Part shown: positions 29,656 through 39,503 of the stretch, one piece after another
How the letters are laid out: each line of letters begins with the position of its first letter
Position numbering within the stretch: the first letter of the stretch is position 1
Assembly (NCBI RefSeq): GCF_900109995.1
Contig: NZ_FOCB01000010.1
Span: 1-64,000, forward strand
Reading direction: 5' to 3'
Origin: Pseudomonas sp. ok272
Lineage (GTDB): Bacteria > Pseudomonadota > Gammaproteobacteria > Pseudomonadales > Pseudomonadaceae
DNA: 64,000 nt
The notes under the pieces: generated by a model
The model's input: the letters and a program-made list of their open reading frames with translations, nothing else
The model's database searches: none
Told to the model about the DNA's origin: nothing
Made by a program: the position numbers and the translations under genes

Positions 29656-30534
29656 TCAGTCAGCCCGGCCCAACGACGTCCACAACAGCTGCGCCGCATA
29701 CCCCCGGTACGGTCGCCAGCGCTCGGCACGGGCCTGCAACGCCCGGGCCGTGAGCGGTGTGCCCTCCAGCGCCAGCAGCGCGTTGAGCAAGCCCACATCC
29801 CCCACGGGAAACCCATCCGGGTCGCGCAACTGACGCAAGGCAATGTACTGCGCCGTCCACTCGCCAATGCCCCATAACGCCAACAACTGCGTCACCTGCG
29901 CCTGCACATGCTGCGCCGGCTCGAACAACCGGGGCTCATCCAGCAACGCTTGCGCCACCCCCGACAACGTCCGCCCACGACTACGAGGCATGCCAAGGGT
30001 CGCCAGATCGGCATGAGCCAGGACACTGACCACAGGAAAGACATAGGTCAGTTGCGGCAACGCAGGCTGCGCAACCGCCAAGGGTTCACCATACTGCGCC
30101 ACCAACTTGCCGGCCAACTTGATCGCCGCTACCACGCTGATCTGCTGCCCCAGCACCGCACGCATCGCCAACTCCAAGCCGTCCCACGCCCCGGGGACGC
30201 GCACGCCAGGGTGGCGGGCAATCAACCACGCCATCAGCGGATCCGCCGCCAGGTTCAGATGGACACGGGGCAGATCCGCATCCAGGTCGAACATCCGCCG
30301 CACCCGCGCCACGATTTCGGGCACGGCCGCCGGCTCAGGAAAATTCAGCGTCAACGCCAAGGCATCGCCCCTCGCCTGGGCTACCGAAAATGTACCCTGC
30401 ACCCCATTTAGGCAGATGCTGCGCGAGTACACACCGTCGGCCACCCACTCAAGCCCGGTGATCGCCCGTGTCGAGAAGAACCCCAACATCGCCGGCCAGT
30501 CATAGAACCCTTGGTAGTCGAGCCGCAACTTCAC
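29656..30534 (-). CDS. alkA: DNA-3-methyladenine glycosylase II (AlkA-like)
   Basis: Removes alkylated bases in base-excision repair. 292 residues starting at a GTG (30532-30534) that overlaps the stop of the upstream arcD-like gene as GTGA. N-terminal AlkA_N-like domain, then GAWDGLELAMRAVLGQQISV, the helix-hairpin-helix LLALWGIGEWTAQYIALR and the catalytic aspartate in GFPVGDVGL (about D246). No Ada methyltransferase domain is fused. The coupling to an amino-acid antiporter gene is unexpected. Confidence 0.92.
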   Translation of the reverse strand: MKLRLDYQGFYDWPAMLGFFSTRAITGLEWVADGVYSRSICLNGVQGTFSVAQARGDALALTLNFPEPAAVPEIVARVRRMFDLDADLPRVHLNLAADPLMAWLIARHPGVRVPGAWDGLELAMRAVLGQQISVVAAIKLAGKLVAQYGEPLAVAQPALPQLTYVFPVVSVLAHADLATLGMPRSRGRTLSGVAQALLDEPRLFEPAQHVQAQVTQLLALWGIGEWTAQYIALRQLRDPDGFPVGDVGLLNALLALEGTPLTARALQARAERWRPYRGYAAQLLWTSLGRAD

Positions 30535-31958
30535 AGCGTCAGGTGGCCGCTGTAGAGCCCATAAGCGGCCAGCACCGCGCCGATCACCACGCCGGTAAAA
30601 ATGCCTTTTTCAATGTGGGTAAACAACGGCAGGTTCTGTTCACGCTTGGCCTTGGCGAACAGGATCACCCCCGGCGCATAGAGCAGGGCCGAGAGCAGCA
30701 GGTACTTCATCCCGCCGGCATACAACAACCAGACCGCATAGCTGAGTGCAACGGCGCCGATGATCAGGTCCTTGGTGCGCTCGGCGCTGGCGTGCTCATA
30801 AGTCTCGCCGCGCCCGCTCAACAGCACCGCATACGCCGCCGACCACAGGTACGGCACCAGGATCATCGAGGACGCGAGGTAAATCAGGCTGGTGTAGGTG
30901 CCGGCGGAAAACAGGGTGATCAGCAGGAAGATCTGGATCATCACATTGGTCAGCCACAGGGCGTTGACCGGCACGTGGTTGGCGTTTTCCTTCTTCAGGA
31001 ACGCCGGCATCATCTTGTCCTTGGACGTGGCGAACAGGATCTCGGCGCACAGCAACGCCCATGACAACAGCGCCCCCAGCAACGACACCGCCAGGCCGAT
31101 ACTGATCAGCAACGCTCCCCACGGCCCGACGATATGCTCCAGCACCGCCGCCAGCGAAGGGTTTTGCAGCCGGGCCAGCTCCGGCTGACTCATGATCCCC
31201 AGCGACAGCACGTTGACCAGGACCAGCAACGCCAGCACCCCGATGAAACCGATGACCGTGGCCCGGCCGACGTCCGAACGCTTCTCGGCGCGGGCCGAGT
31301 ACACACTGGCGCCTTCGATGCCAATGAACACGAAGACGGTGACCAGCATCATGTTGCGCACCTGGTTCATCACGCTGCCCAGGTCCGGGTTCTTCAGGCC
31401 CCAGATGTCGGCGGTAAAGATATCGGCCTTGAACCCCACTGCCGCAATCACGATGAACATCACCAGCGGCACGATCTTGGCCACGGTGGTCAGTTGATTG
31501 ATGAACGCCGCCTCCTTGATCCCACGCATCACCAAAAAATGCACCGCCCACAGCAGCACAGACGCGCACGCGATGGCGATGGGCGTGTTGCCCTGGCCAA
31601 ACACGGGAAAGAAATAGCCCAGGGTGCTGAACAGCAGCACGAAGTAACCGACGTTGCCCAGCCAGGCGCTGATCCAGTAGCCCCAGGCCGAGGAGAAACC
31701 CATGTAGTCGCCGAAACCGGCCTTGGCGTAGGCATACACCCCGGAGTCGAGTTCCGGCTTGCGATTGGCCAGGGTCTGGAACACAAAGGCCAGGGTCAGC
31801 ATGCCCACCGCCGTGATGGACCAGCCAATCAGGATCGCACCGACGTCGGCCCGGGCGGCCATGTTTTGCGGCAGGGAAAAGATCCCGCCACCAATCATTG
31901 AGCCGACGACCAGGGCGATCAATGCCCCCAGTCGGAGTTTTTGTGCCGGTTGCGACAT
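30531..31958 (-). CDS. arginine/ornithine antiporter paralogue (ArcD-like, APC family)
   Basis: 475 residues with 12 predicted membrane helices and the APC signature GSMIGGGIFSLPQNMAA in TM1. By eye about four of five residues match the ArcD encoded head to head at 32405, with the same length, so this is a duplication. It is separated from arcABC and reads the other way, into alkA. The divergent 446-bp region has only a TTGAT half-site on this side. It may exchange arginine or lysine for a decarboxylated or deiminated product under different conditions from ArcD. Confidence 0.88.
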   Translation of the reverse strand: MSQPAQKLRLGALIALVVGSMIGGGIFSLPQNMAARADVGAILIGWSITAVGMLTLAFVFQTLANRKPELDSGVYAYAKAGFGDYMGFSSAWGYWISAWLGNVGYFVLLFSTLGYFFPVFGQGNTPIAIACASVLLWAVHFLVMRGIKEAAFINQLTTVAKIVPLVMFIVIAAVGFKADIFTADIWGLKNPDLGSVMNQVRNMMLVTVFVFIGIEGASVYSARAEKRSDVGRATVIGFIGVLALLVLVNVLSLGIMSQPELARLQNPSLAAVLEHIVGPWGALLISIGLAVSLLGALLSWALLCAEILFATSKDKMMPAFLKKENANHVPVNALWLTNVMIQIFLLITLFSAGTYTSLIYLASSMILVPYLWSAAYAVLLSGRGETYEHASAERTKDLIIGAVALSYAVWLLYAGGMKYLLLSALLYAPGVILFAKAKREQNLPLFTHIEKGIFTGVVIGAVLAAYGLYSGHLTL

Positions 31959-32404
31959 TTCTACCTCTTCATTCGGTGCGTTACGGCTGGTGAAAGCGTA
32001 ACAAATGTTTGATCCACTAAATTCGTACAGCGTAATTACGTTTATCAGGTAACGCCAATGAAGATGCCGATATTTATAACTATTCCATCTATCGAAGGCC
32101 GGGCACTAAGTGTCATTTTCGTAACATTTTGACCCCGGCCTGTTACCTGGAAAAAATCACGACGAAAATTTGCACATTCCGGAAAACCAACTAGCGTCTA
32201 ACTTCGCAACATTACGATCAATTCCCAAATATGACACACCAAGGCCTCTGGAAAGGGCCTTCCAGGCCAGCCGAAAGCCTATCGAAAGTCTTCCTAAGTC
32301 ATTCATTAACAATGGAATGTGACAATGCACTGATCTAAGTCAGCTATTTAAATCGCACGCAGATTTACGCTGTGGTCTCTCTTCTCCTGCACTGGAGTCA
32401 TGCA
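31959..32404. other. 446-bp divergent regulatory region between two arcD genes
   Basis: AT-rich for this genome and without any plausible gene. It contains the candidate ANR box and -10 at its right end (32330-32371) and a lone TTGAT half-site at about 32010 on the left. Operators for ArgR are likely here but I cannot place them reliably by eye. Confidence 0.7.
32330..32371 (+). promoter_or_regulatory. candidate ANR-dependent promoter of arcDABC
   Basis: CTGAT-CTAA-GTCAG (32330-32343) matches the ANR/FNR pattern TTGAT-N4-ATCAA at 7 of 10 positions. If its centre (32336.5) is at -41.5, transcription would start at about 32378 and the -10 hexamer would be TACGCT at 32366-32371, which is acceptable. 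The P. aeruginosa arcD promoter is also activated by ANR from -41.5. Confidence 0.5.
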
Positions 32405-33832
32405 ATGTCTGAATCACCCGGAAAACTACGACTAGGTGCCTTAGTCGCGCTGGTAGTCGGCTCAATGATTGGTGGCGGGATCTTTTCCCTGCCGCAAAAC
32501 ATGGCGGCCAGTGCTGACGTTGGCGCCGTACTGATTGGCTGGGCCATCACGGCCGTGGGCATGCTGACCCTGGCCTTTGTGTTCCAGACCCTGGCCAACC
32601 GAAAGCCTGATATCGATGGCGGTGTCTACGCCTATGCCAAGGCCGGTTTCGGCGACTACATGGGCTTTTCCTCGGCCTGGGGCTACTGGATCAGCGCCTG
32701 GCTGGGCAACGTCGGTTACTTCGTGCTGCTGTTCAGCACCTTGGGGTATTTCTTCCCGATCTTCGGCGAAGGCAACACTGTCGCGGCCGTGATCGGTGCC
32801 TCCGTGCTGCTGTGGGCCGTGCATTTTCTGGTACTGCGCGGGATCAAGGAAGCAGCCTTCATCAACCTGGTGACCACCGTCGCCAAGGTCGTTCCCCTGG
32901 TGCTGTTCGTGTTGATCGCGCTGTTCGCCTTCAAACTGGACATCTTCACCGCCGACATCTGGGGCATCAAGAACCCGGACCTGGGCAGTGTGATGAACCA
33001 GGTGCGCAACATGATGCTGGTCACCGTCTGGGTATTCATCGGTATCGAAGGCGCGAGTATTTTCTCCGCCCGCGCCGAGAAACGTTCGGACGTCGGCAAG
33101 GCCACCGTGATCGGCTTTATCACCGTGCTGCTGTTCCTGGTGCTGGTGAACGTTTTGTCCCTGGGCATCATGACCCAGCCTGAACTGGCCAAGCTGCAGA
33201 ACCCGTCGATGGCTGCCGTGCTGGAGCACGTGGTCGGTCACTGGGGGGCGGTGCTGATCAGCGTCGGCTTGATCATTTCCTTGCTCGGTGCACTGCTGTC
33301 GTGGGTATTGCTGTGTGCGGAGATCATGTTCGCCGCCGCCAAAGACCACACCATGCCGGAGTTCCTGCGCAAGGAAAACGCCAACCACGTGCCGGTCAAC
33401 GCCTTGTGGCTGACCAACGCGATGGTGCAGTTGTTCCTGATCATCACCCTGTTCTCCGCCAGTACCTACCTGTCGCTGATCTACCTCGCCACCTCGATGA
33501 TCCTGGTGCCGTACCTGTGGTCTGCGGCCTACGCCCTGCTGCTGGCGGTGCGCGGCGAGACTTACGAGAACGCCCTGGCCGAACGCAAGAAGGACCTGAT
33601 CATCGGCGCCATCGCCCTGATCTACGCGATCTGGCTGCTGTATGCCGGCGGCACCAAGTACCTGCTGCTGTCCGCCCTGCTCTATGCCCCTGGCGTGATT
33701 CTGTTCGCCAAGGCCAAGCGCGAGTTGGGCAAACCGATTTTCACTAATGTCGAGAAGCTGCTTTTTGCCGCAGTGGTTGTGGGTGCCCTGGTGGCTGCCT
33801 ACGGCCTCTACGACGGTTTCCTGACCCTGTAA
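32405..33832 (+). CDS. arcD: arginine/ornithine antiporter
   Basis: Electroneutral exchange of external arginine for internal ornithine, feeding the arginine deiminase pathway. 475 residues from the ATG at 32405 with GGAG upstream. Twelve membrane helices; GSMIGGGIFSLPQNMAA in TM1 and a conserved FIGIEGAS in mid-protein are typical of the basic amino-acid antiporters. First gene of arcDABC, 37 bp before arcA. Confidence 0.95.
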   Translation: MSESPGKLRLGALVALVVGSMIGGGIFSLPQNMAASADVGAVLIGWAITAVGMLTLAFVFQTLANRKPDIDGGVYAYAKAGFGDYMGFSSAWGYWISAWLGNVGYFVLLFSTLGYFFPIFGEGNTVAAVIGASVLLWAVHFLVLRGIKEAAFINLVTTVAKVVPLVLFVLIALFAFKLDIFTADIWGIKNPDLGSVMNQVRNMMLVTVWVFIGIEGASIFSARAEKRSDVGKATVIGFITVLLFLVLVNVLSLGIMTQPELAKLQNPSMAAVLEHVVGHWGAVLISVGLIISLLGALLSWVLLCAEIMFAAAKDHTMPEFLRKENANHVPVNALWLTNAMVQLFLIITLFSASTYLSLIYLATSMILVPYLWSAAYALLLAVRGETYENALAERKKDLIIGAIALIYAIWLLYAGGTKYLLLSALLYAPGVILFAKAKRELGKPIFTNVEKLLFAAVVVGALVAAYGLYDGFLTL

Positions 33833-33869
33833 CACCTGAGTTTTTTATGTCATCTGGAGGATCACTGTA

Positions 33870-35126
33870 ATGACCACGGAAAAAGTTAAGTACGGCGTAC
33901 ATTCCGAAGCCGGCAAACTGCGCAAAGTCATGGTTTGCTCCCCAGGCCTGGCCCATCAGCGGCTGACCCCGAACAACTGTGACGAACTGCTTTTCGATGA
34001 TGTGCTGTGGGTTGCCCAAGCCAAGCGCGACCATTTCGACTTCGTGACCAAGATGCGCGAGCGCGGCATCGATGTCCTGGAGATGCATAACCTGCTGACC
34101 GACATCGTTGCCATGCCCGAAGCGCTGGACTGGATCCTGGAGCGCAAGGTCACCGCGGACTCGGTGGGCCTGGGCCTGATCAATGAAGTGAAAACCTGGC
34201 TGCGCAGCCTGGAGCCACGCCAGATCGCCGAGTACCTGATTGGCGGCGTCTCCGCCGACGACCTGCCGGACAGCTTCGGCGGCAAGACCATTCAGATGTT
34301 CCGCGACTTCCTCGGGCACACCAGCTTCATCCTGCCACCGCTGCCCAACACTCAGTTCACCCGTGACACCACCTGCTGGATCTATGGCGGCGTGACGCTG
34401 AACCCGATGTACTGGCCAGCGCGACGTCAGGAAACCCTGCTGACCACCGCCATCTACAAGTTCCACCCGCAGTTCACCAATGCCGACTTCGAGATCTGGT
34501 ACGGCGACCCGGACAAAGACCATGGCAGCTCCACCCTTGAAGGCGGCGACGTAATGCCGATCGGCAACGGTGTGGTCCTGATCGGCATGGGCGAGCGTTC
34601 GTCCCGCCAGGCCATCGGCCAACTGGCACTCAACCTGTTCAAGAACAAAGCGGTCGAAAAAGTAATCGTCGCCGGCCTGCCGAAATCCCGTGCCGCCATG
34701 CACCTGGACACCGTGTTCAGCTTCTGCGACCGCGACCTGGTGACCATCTTCCCGGAAGTGGTGAACCAGATCGTCGCCTTCACCCTGCGCCCGGATGAAA
34801 GCAAACAGGGCGGCATCGACATCCGCCGCGAAGAAGCCAGCTTCATCGACACCGTGGCCAAGGCCCTGAACCTCAAGGCCCTGCGCGTGGTGGAAACCGG
34901 CGGCAACAGCTTCGCCGCCGAACGCGAACAGTGGGACGACGGCAACAACGTGGTGGCCGTGGAGCCAGGCGTGGTCATCGGCTACGACCGCAACACCTAC
35001 ACCAACACCCTGCTGCGCAAGGCCGGGATCGAGGTGATCACCATCAGCGCCGGCGAACTCGGCCGGGGCCGTGGCGGCGGCCACTGCATGACCTGCCCAA
35101 TCATCCGCGACCCAATCGACTACTAA
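33870..35126 (+). CDS. arcA: arginine deiminase
   Basis: Hydrolyses arginine to citrulline and ammonia. 418 residues. The nucleophile is Cys406 in [10 protein letters not shown], the same number as in P. aeruginosa. Other active-site segments are FTRD (with Asp near 166), ExxD-type [12 protein letters not shown] and the His of [17 protein letters not shown] upstream at about 33855. Confidence 0.97.
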   Translation: MTTEKVKYGVHSEAGKLRKVMVCSPGLAHQRLTPNNCDELLFDDVLWVAQAKRDHFDFVTKMRERGIDVLEMHNLLTDIVAMPEALDWILERKVTADSVGLGLINEVKTWLRSLEPRQIAEYLIGGVSADDLPDSFGGKTIQMFRDFLGHTSFILPPLPNTQFTRDTTCWIYGGVTLNPMYWPARRQETLLTTAIYKFHPQFTNADFEIWYGDPDKDHGSSTLEGGDVMPIGNGVVLIGMGERSSRQAIGQLALNLFKNKAVEKVIVAGLPKSRAAMHLDTVFSFCDRDLVTIFPEVVNQIVAFTLRPDESKQGGIDIRREEASFIDTVAKALNLKALRVVETGGNSFAAEREQWDDGNNVVAVEPGVVIGYDRNTYTNTLLRKAGIEVITISAGELGRGRGGGHCMTCPIIRDPIDY

Positions 35127-35133
35127 CCTTTAA

Positions 35134-35165
35134 CCCTGGCCGACACCTATCCGGTGCGGCCAGGG
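35134..35165 (+). promoter_or_regulatory. stable hairpin between arcA and arcB
   Basis: CCCTGGCCG (35134-35142) pairs perfectly with CGGCCAGGG (35157-35165), and the interior CACC/GGTG extends the stem. No T-run follows, so it is more likely an mRNA processing or stability element within the arc transcript than a full terminator. Confidence 0.75.
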
Positions 35166-35193
35166 GGATAACCGAAACCCAAGGAGATCCAAA

Positions 35194-36204
35194 ATGGCTT
35201 TTAACATTCATAACCGCAACCTGCTGAGCCTGGAACACCACACCCCTCGCGAGTTGCGTTATCTGCTCGACCTGTCCCGCGACCTCAAGCGCGCCAAGTA
35301 CACCGGTACCGAGCAGCAGCACCTCAAAGGCAACAACATCGCACTGATCTTCGAGAAGACGTCGACCCGCACCCGCTGCGCGTTCGAAGTGGCCGCTTAT
35401 GACCAGGGCGCCAACGTGACCTACATCGACCCGAACTCCTCGCAGATCGGCCACAAAGAAAGCATGAAGGACACCGCCCGCGTCCTGGGGCGCATGTACG
35501 ACGCCATCGAATACCGTGGCTTCAAGCAGGAAATCGTTGAAGAGCTGGCCAAGTTCGCCGGCGTGCCGGTGTTCAACGGCCTGACCGATGAATACCACCC
35601 GACGCAAATGATCGCCGATGTGCTGACCATGCGTGAGCACGCTGACAAGCCGATTCATGAGATCAGCTACGCCTACCTGGGCGACGCCCGCAACAACATG
35701 GGCAACTCGCTGCTGCTGGTGGGTTCCAAGCTGGGCATGGACGTGCGTATCTGCGCGCCCAAAGCCCTGTGGCCCCATGACGACCTGGTGGGGCGCTGCA
35801 AGAAGTACGCAGAAGAAAGTGGCGCACGCATCACCCTCACCGAAGACCCGAAAGCCGCGGTCAAGGGCGTCGACTTTATCCACACCGACGTCTGGGTCTC
35901 GATGGGCGAGCCGGTTGAAGCCTGGGCCGAGCGTATCCAGCAACTGCTGCCGTACCAGGTCAACGCCGAGCTGATGAAAGCCACGGGCAACCCGCGCACC
36001 AAGTTCATGCACTGCCTGCCAGCCTTCCACAACAGCGACACCAAGATCGGCAAACAGATCGCCGAACAGTACCCGCACCTGGCCAACGGCATCGAAGTGA
36101 CCGATGACGTGTTCGAGTCGCCGGCCTGCATCGCCTTCGAGCAAGCGGAAAACCGCATGCACACGATCAAGGCGATCCTGGTATCGACCCTGGCTGATCT
36201 GTAA
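35194..36204 (+). CDS. arcB: catabolic ornithine carbamoyltransferase
   Basis: Converts citrulline and phosphate to ornithine and carbamoyl phosphate in this pathway. 336 residues, as for P. aeruginosa ArcB. Carbamoyl-phosphate loop [12 protein letters not shown] near 57-68, HPTQ in [11 protein letters not shown], and ornithine-side [12 protein letters not shown]-type RBS precedes the ATG. Confidence 0.96.
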   Translation: MAFNIHNRNLLSLEHHTPRELRYLLDLSRDLKRAKYTGTEQQHLKGNNIALIFEKTSTRTRCAFEVAAYDQGANVTYIDPNSSQIGHKESMKDTARVLGRMYDAIEYRGFKQEIVEELAKFAGVPVFNGLTDEYHPTQMIADVLTMREHADKPIHEISYAYLGDARNNMGNSLLLVGSKLGMDVRICAPKALWPHDDLVGRCKKYAEESGARITLTEDPKAAVKGVDFIHTDVWVSMGEPVEAWAERIQQLLPYQVNAELMKATGNPRTKFMHCLPAFHNSDTKIGKQIAEQYPHLANGIEVTDDVFESPACIAFEQAENRMHTIKAILVSTLADL

Positions 36205-36236
36205 AGGGCCCGACTCCCACAGGGAACACCGCCCCT

Positions 36237-36324
36237 GTGGGAGCGAGCCTGCTCGCGAATGCAGACGGACATTCACTATGGATGTCGACAGGTACACCGC
36301 TTTCGCGAGCAGGCTCGCTCCCAC
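36237..36324. repeat. REP pair between arcB and arcC (88 bp)
   Basis: GTGGGAGCGAGCCTGCTCGC and its inverted copy inside the arc operon. A further solitary CTCCCACAGGG lies just before it at about 36214. Confidence 0.9.
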
Positions 36325-36392
36325 ACTGACCGGGTTCCAACAGGGAGACCGAGTCGCTGGTCACTACTCTGCTTATTAGAAGGACTGCAATT

Positions 36393-37322
36393 ATGCGTAT
36401 CGTCGTTGCACTGGGCGGTAACGCCCTCCTGCGTCGTGGTGAACCCATGACCGCCGAAAACCAACGCGCCAACATCCGAATCGCCACTGAACAGATCGCC
36501 AAGATCCACCCCGGCAATCAGTTGGTGATCGCCCACGGCAATGGCCCGCAAGTCGGCCTGCTGTCATTGCAGGCAGCCGCCTACACCGCCGTATCCCCTT
36601 ACCCACTGGACGTGCTCGGTGCCGAGACCGAAGGCATGATCGGCTACATCATCGAACAAGAGCTGGGTAACCTGCTGGACTTCGAGGTGCCGTTCGCCAC
36701 CCTGTTGACCCAGGTTGAAGTCGACGCCAACGACCCGGCGTTCAAGAACCCGACCAAGCCCATCGGGCCGGTCTACTCCAAGGCTGAAGCCGAGGCGCTG
36801 GCGAAGGAAAAAGGCTGGGCCATCGCCCCGGACGGCGACAAGTTCCGCCGCGTGGTGGCCAGCCCCAAACCCAAGCGCATCTTCGAGATCCGTCCGATCA
36901 AGTGGCTGCTGGACAAGGGCAGCATCGTGATCTGCGCCGGTGGCGGCGGCATTCCGACCATGTACGACGAGAACCGCAAGCTCAGGGGCATCGAGGCGGT
37001 GATCGACAAGGACCTGTGCTCGGCACTGCTGGCCGAACAACTCGACGCTGAACTGCTGGTGATTGCCACCGACGTCAGCGCGGCCTTCATCGACTTCGGC
37101 AAGCCGACCCAGAAAGCGATCGCCCAGGCCCACCCGGACGAACTGGAACGCCTGGGCTTCGCGGCTGGCTCCATGGGCCCGAAAGTCCAGGCCGCCTGCG
37201 ACTTCGCCCGTAACACTGGCAAAGTCGCGGTGATCGGTTCACTGTCGGACATCGAGGCGATTGTCCAGGGCAAGGCCGGCACCCGTGTCAGCACCGCCAA
37301 GCCTGGCATCACCTATCTATAA
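36393..37322 (+). CDS. arcC: carbamate kinase
   Basis: Makes ATP from carbamoyl phosphate and ADP, the energy-yielding step. 309 residues. Amino-acid-kinase motifs: [15 protein letters not shown] at the N-terminus, [19 protein letters not shown] and [12 protein letters not shown]. The gap to arcB (188 bp) holds a REP pair, unlike the tighter arcD-arcA spacing. Confidence 0.96.
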   Translation: MRIVVALGGNALLRRGEPMTAENQRANIRIATEQIAKIHPGNQLVIAHGNGPQVGLLSLQAAAYTAVSPYPLDVLGAETEGMIGYIIEQELGNLLDFEVPFATLLTQVEVDANDPAFKNPTKPIGPVYSKAEAEALAKEKGWAIAPDGDKFRRVVASPKPKRIFEIRPIKWLLDKGSIVICAGGGGIPTMYDENRKLRGIEAVIDKDLCSALLAEQLDAELLVIATDVSAAFIDFGKPTQKAIAQAHPDELERLGFAAGSMGPKVQAACDFARNTGKVAVIGSLSDIEAIVQGKAGTRVSTAKPGITYL

Positions 37323-37330
37323 TTAACGCC

Positions 37331-37353
37331 GGGGCAGGACACGCGCCTGCCCC
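37331..37353 (+). terminator. likely terminator of arcDABC
   Basis: GGGGCAGG (37331-37338) pairs with CCTGCCCC (37346-37353) around a 7-nt loop. The T-run after it is poor (CCGCTTTC), so the end may be leaky. Confidence 0.55.
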
Positions 37354-37383
37354 CCGCTTTCATGCCTTGAGGAGGAGACGCCT

Positions 37384-37746
37384 ATGGCCACGTTTGAGCC
37401 TGGTCACCTGCACATCGAACGCCACGCGCTGGACAAGCACGATGTCAGCTACAACATCCACATCGACTATGAAGTGGTCCAGGATCCCAAGGAAGGCAAG
37501 GGCATGCAGTTCACGATGCATGGCACCATCCAGGGCAAGGAGGTCAACGAGCCCTTCTTCCTGCGCAAGGAAGAGGCCTACAACTTCGCGAAAAACGTGA
37601 CCGACATTGCCGAGAAGTACGGCATCCCACGGGCGATGAGCAGCATCGGCTCGGTGCACAAGCACTACGACGCCATGTTCGAGGATGTCCGGGTGCAATT
37701 GAACATGAAGTCCGGCGACCCGGTCAGCCCTGAGTTGTTCGAGTAA
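37384..37746 (+). CDS. DUF5064-family protein
   Basis: 120 residues, soluble, no signal peptide or membrane segment. I recognise the overall pattern (MATFEPGHLHIERHALD..., with HGTIQGKEV and FFLRKEEAYNFA) as the Pseudomonas DUF5064 family, whose role is unknown. The mix of strand-like segments and one helix fits a small beta-rich domain. It lies downstream of arcC beyond the probable terminator, with its own GGAGGAG RBS. Confidence 0.75.
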   Translation: MATFEPGHLHIERHALDKHDVSYNIHIDYEVVQDPKEGKGMQFTMHGTIQGKEVNEPFFLRKEEAYNFAKNVTDIAEKYGIPRAMSSIGSVHKHYDAMFEDVRVQLNMKSGDPVSPELFE

Positions 37747-37772
37747 TCCCGGACCCCGCACACACTGCACCC

Positions 37773-37850
37773 GTGGGAGCGAGCCTGCTCGCGAAGGCAC
37801 TAGATCCATGTCGGATGCCAGTGCGCTTTCGCGAGCAAGCCCGCTCCCAC
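37773..37850. repeat. REP pair with arms of two subtypes (78 bp)
   Basis: The left arm is the GAGCCTGC subtype and the right arm the complement of the GGGCTTGC subtype, so the arms are not exact partners. Shorter spacer than the other pairs. Confidence 0.85.
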
Positions 37851-37852
37851 GA

Positions 37853-37892
37853 GGGGATTGGTGAAATCCCCTGCTGGATTTCACCAATCCCC
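37853..37892. repeat. perfect 17-bp inverted repeat upstream of gcsR
   Basis: GGGGATTGGTGAAATCC (37853-37869) and its exact reverse complement (37876-37892) flank a 6-nt loop (CCTGCT). It directly follows the REP pair and lies 53 bp before the gcsR start. There is no T-run on either side. Confidence 0.85.
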
Positions 37893-37944
37893 CGCGCCAA
37901 GGCATACTGGCCACCCTCTGCTACCCAGACCACTGAACCGCCCC

Positions 37945-39453
37945 ATGCGTATCCACGTCAGCTTCATCGACCGCGTCGGCATTACCCAGGAAGTCCTGGC
38001 CTTGCTCGGTGGGCGTAATCTCAACCTGGATGCGGTGGAAATGGTCCCGCCCAACGTCTACATCGACGCCCCGACCTTGAGCCCGCAAGTGCTCGATGAG
38101 CTGCGTGATGCGCTGTTCAGCGTGCGTGGCGTGCAGGCGGTGACCGTGGTCGACATCCTTCCCGGCCAGCGCCGGAACCTGCAACTCGATGCGCTGCTGG
38201 CCGCGATGACTGACCCGGTGCTGGCGCTCGACAGCGCCGGCAATATCCTGCTGGCCAACCCGGCGCTGATCGCCCTGTACGGCCGTGAGCCGGCCGGGGA
38301 AAACATCGCCGAACTGTTTGCCGACCCGGCGTTGCTCGACGCCTTGCTCGAACAGGGTTTGCGCCTGCCGCTGCGGGAAATCACGGTCAACGGCCAGACC
38401 TTGCTGCTGGATGCCACCCCGATCACCGACGCCGGCGCCCTGCTGACCCTGTACCAACCCAATCGCATCGGCGAACAGCTGTCGGCGTTGCACCACGACC
38501 ACGCCGAAGGCTTCGACGCGCTGCGGGGCGAGTCGCCGGCCATCCGCACCCTCAAGGCCCGGGCGCAACGGGTGGCGACACTCGACGCGCCACTGTTGAT
38601 CCAGGGCGAAACCGGCACCGGCAAAGAGCTGGTGGCCCGCGCCTGCCACGCCATCAGTGCACGCCACAGCGCACCGTTCCTTGCGCTGAACTGCGCGGCA
38701 TTGCCGGAGAACCTCGCCGAAAGCGAACTGTTCGGCTACGCCCCCGGCGCGTTCACCGGCGCACAACGCGGTGGTAAGCCTGGGCTGATGGAACTGGCCA
38801 ACCAGGGCACGGTGTTTCTCGATGAAATCGGCGAGATGTCGCCGTACCTGCAGGCCAAGTTGCTGCGCTTCCTCAACGATGGCAGCTTCCGCCGCGTGGG
38901 CGGTGACCGCGAGGTCAAGGTCAACGTGCGCATCCTCAGCGCGACCCACCGCGACCTGGAAAAAATGGTCAACGAAGGTACCTTCCGCGAAGACCTGTTC
39001 TACCGCCTCAACGTCCTCAACATCGAAGTCCCGCCATTGCGCGAACGCGGCCAGGACATCCTGCTGCTGGCACGCTACTTCATGCAGCAAGCCTGCGCAC
39101 AGATCCAGCGCCCGGTCTGCCGCCTGGCGCCCGGCACCTACCCGGCCCTGCTGGGCAACCGCTGGCCGGGCAACGTGCGGCAACTGCAGAACGTCATCTT
39201 CCGCGCCGCGGCCATCTGCGAAAGCAACCTGGTGGACATCGGCGACCTGGACATCGCCGGCACCTCGGTCGCACGCCAAAGCGACAGCGAAGTCGACAGC
39301 CTCGAACAAGCCGTCGACGCATTCGAGAAAACCTTGCTGGAAAAGCTCTACGTCAACTACCCCTCGACCCGCCAACTGGCCAGCCGCCTGCAAACCTCCC
39401 ACACCGCCATCGCCCACCGGCTGCGCAAATATGGGATACCGGGGAAGGTGTAA
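37945..39453 (+). CDS. gcsR: GcsR, TyrR-like sigma54 activator of the glycine cleavage operon
   Basis: 502 residues from the ATG at 37945; an open extension to 37858 would read through the inverted repeat. Order: N-terminal ACT domain (about 1-75, MRIHVSFIDRVGITQEVLAL), a PAS-like domain (about 78-190), and the AAA+ domain with Walker A GETGTGKE, GAFTGA sigma54-contact loop (written YAPGAFTGAQRGG), and Walker B TVFLDEIGEM. It ends with a TyrR-type HTH (YPSTRQLASRLQTSHTAIAHRL). In P. aeruginosa GcsR senses glycine and turns on gcvH2-gcvP2-glyA2-sdaA-gcvT2; the same operon follows here. Confidence 0.93.
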   Translation: MRIHVSFIDRVGITQEVLALLGGRNLNLDAVEMVPPNVYIDAPTLSPQVLDELRDALFSVRGVQAVTVVDILPGQRRNLQLDALLAAMTDPVLALDSAGNILLANPALIALYGREPAGENIAELFADPALLDALLEQGLRLPLREITVNGQTLLLDATPITDAGALLTLYQPNRIGEQLSALHHDHAEGFDALRGESPAIRTLKARAQRVATLDAPLLIQGETGTGKELVARACHAISARHSAPFLALNCAALPENLAESELFGYAPGAFTGAQRGGKPGLMELANQGTVFLDEIGEMSPYLQAKLLRFLNDGSFRRVGGDREVKVNVRILSATHRDLEKMVNEGTFREDLFYRLNVLNIEVPPLRERGQDILLLARYFMQQACAQIQRPVCRLAPGTYPALLGNRWPGNVRQLQNVIFRAAAICESNLVDIGDLDIAGTSVARQSDSEVDSLEQAVDAFEKTLLEKLYVNYPSTRQLASRLQTSHTAIAHRLRKYGIPGKV

Positions 39454-39503
39454 GGCCCGCGACCCGCACCAGGCCAGTATTGATGTTGAATGTGCTGACC
39501 TCA

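Noticed and set aside
32008-32020. ANR box for the minus-strand arcD paralogue
   Set aside because: Only one TTGAT half-site is present; the other half does not match.
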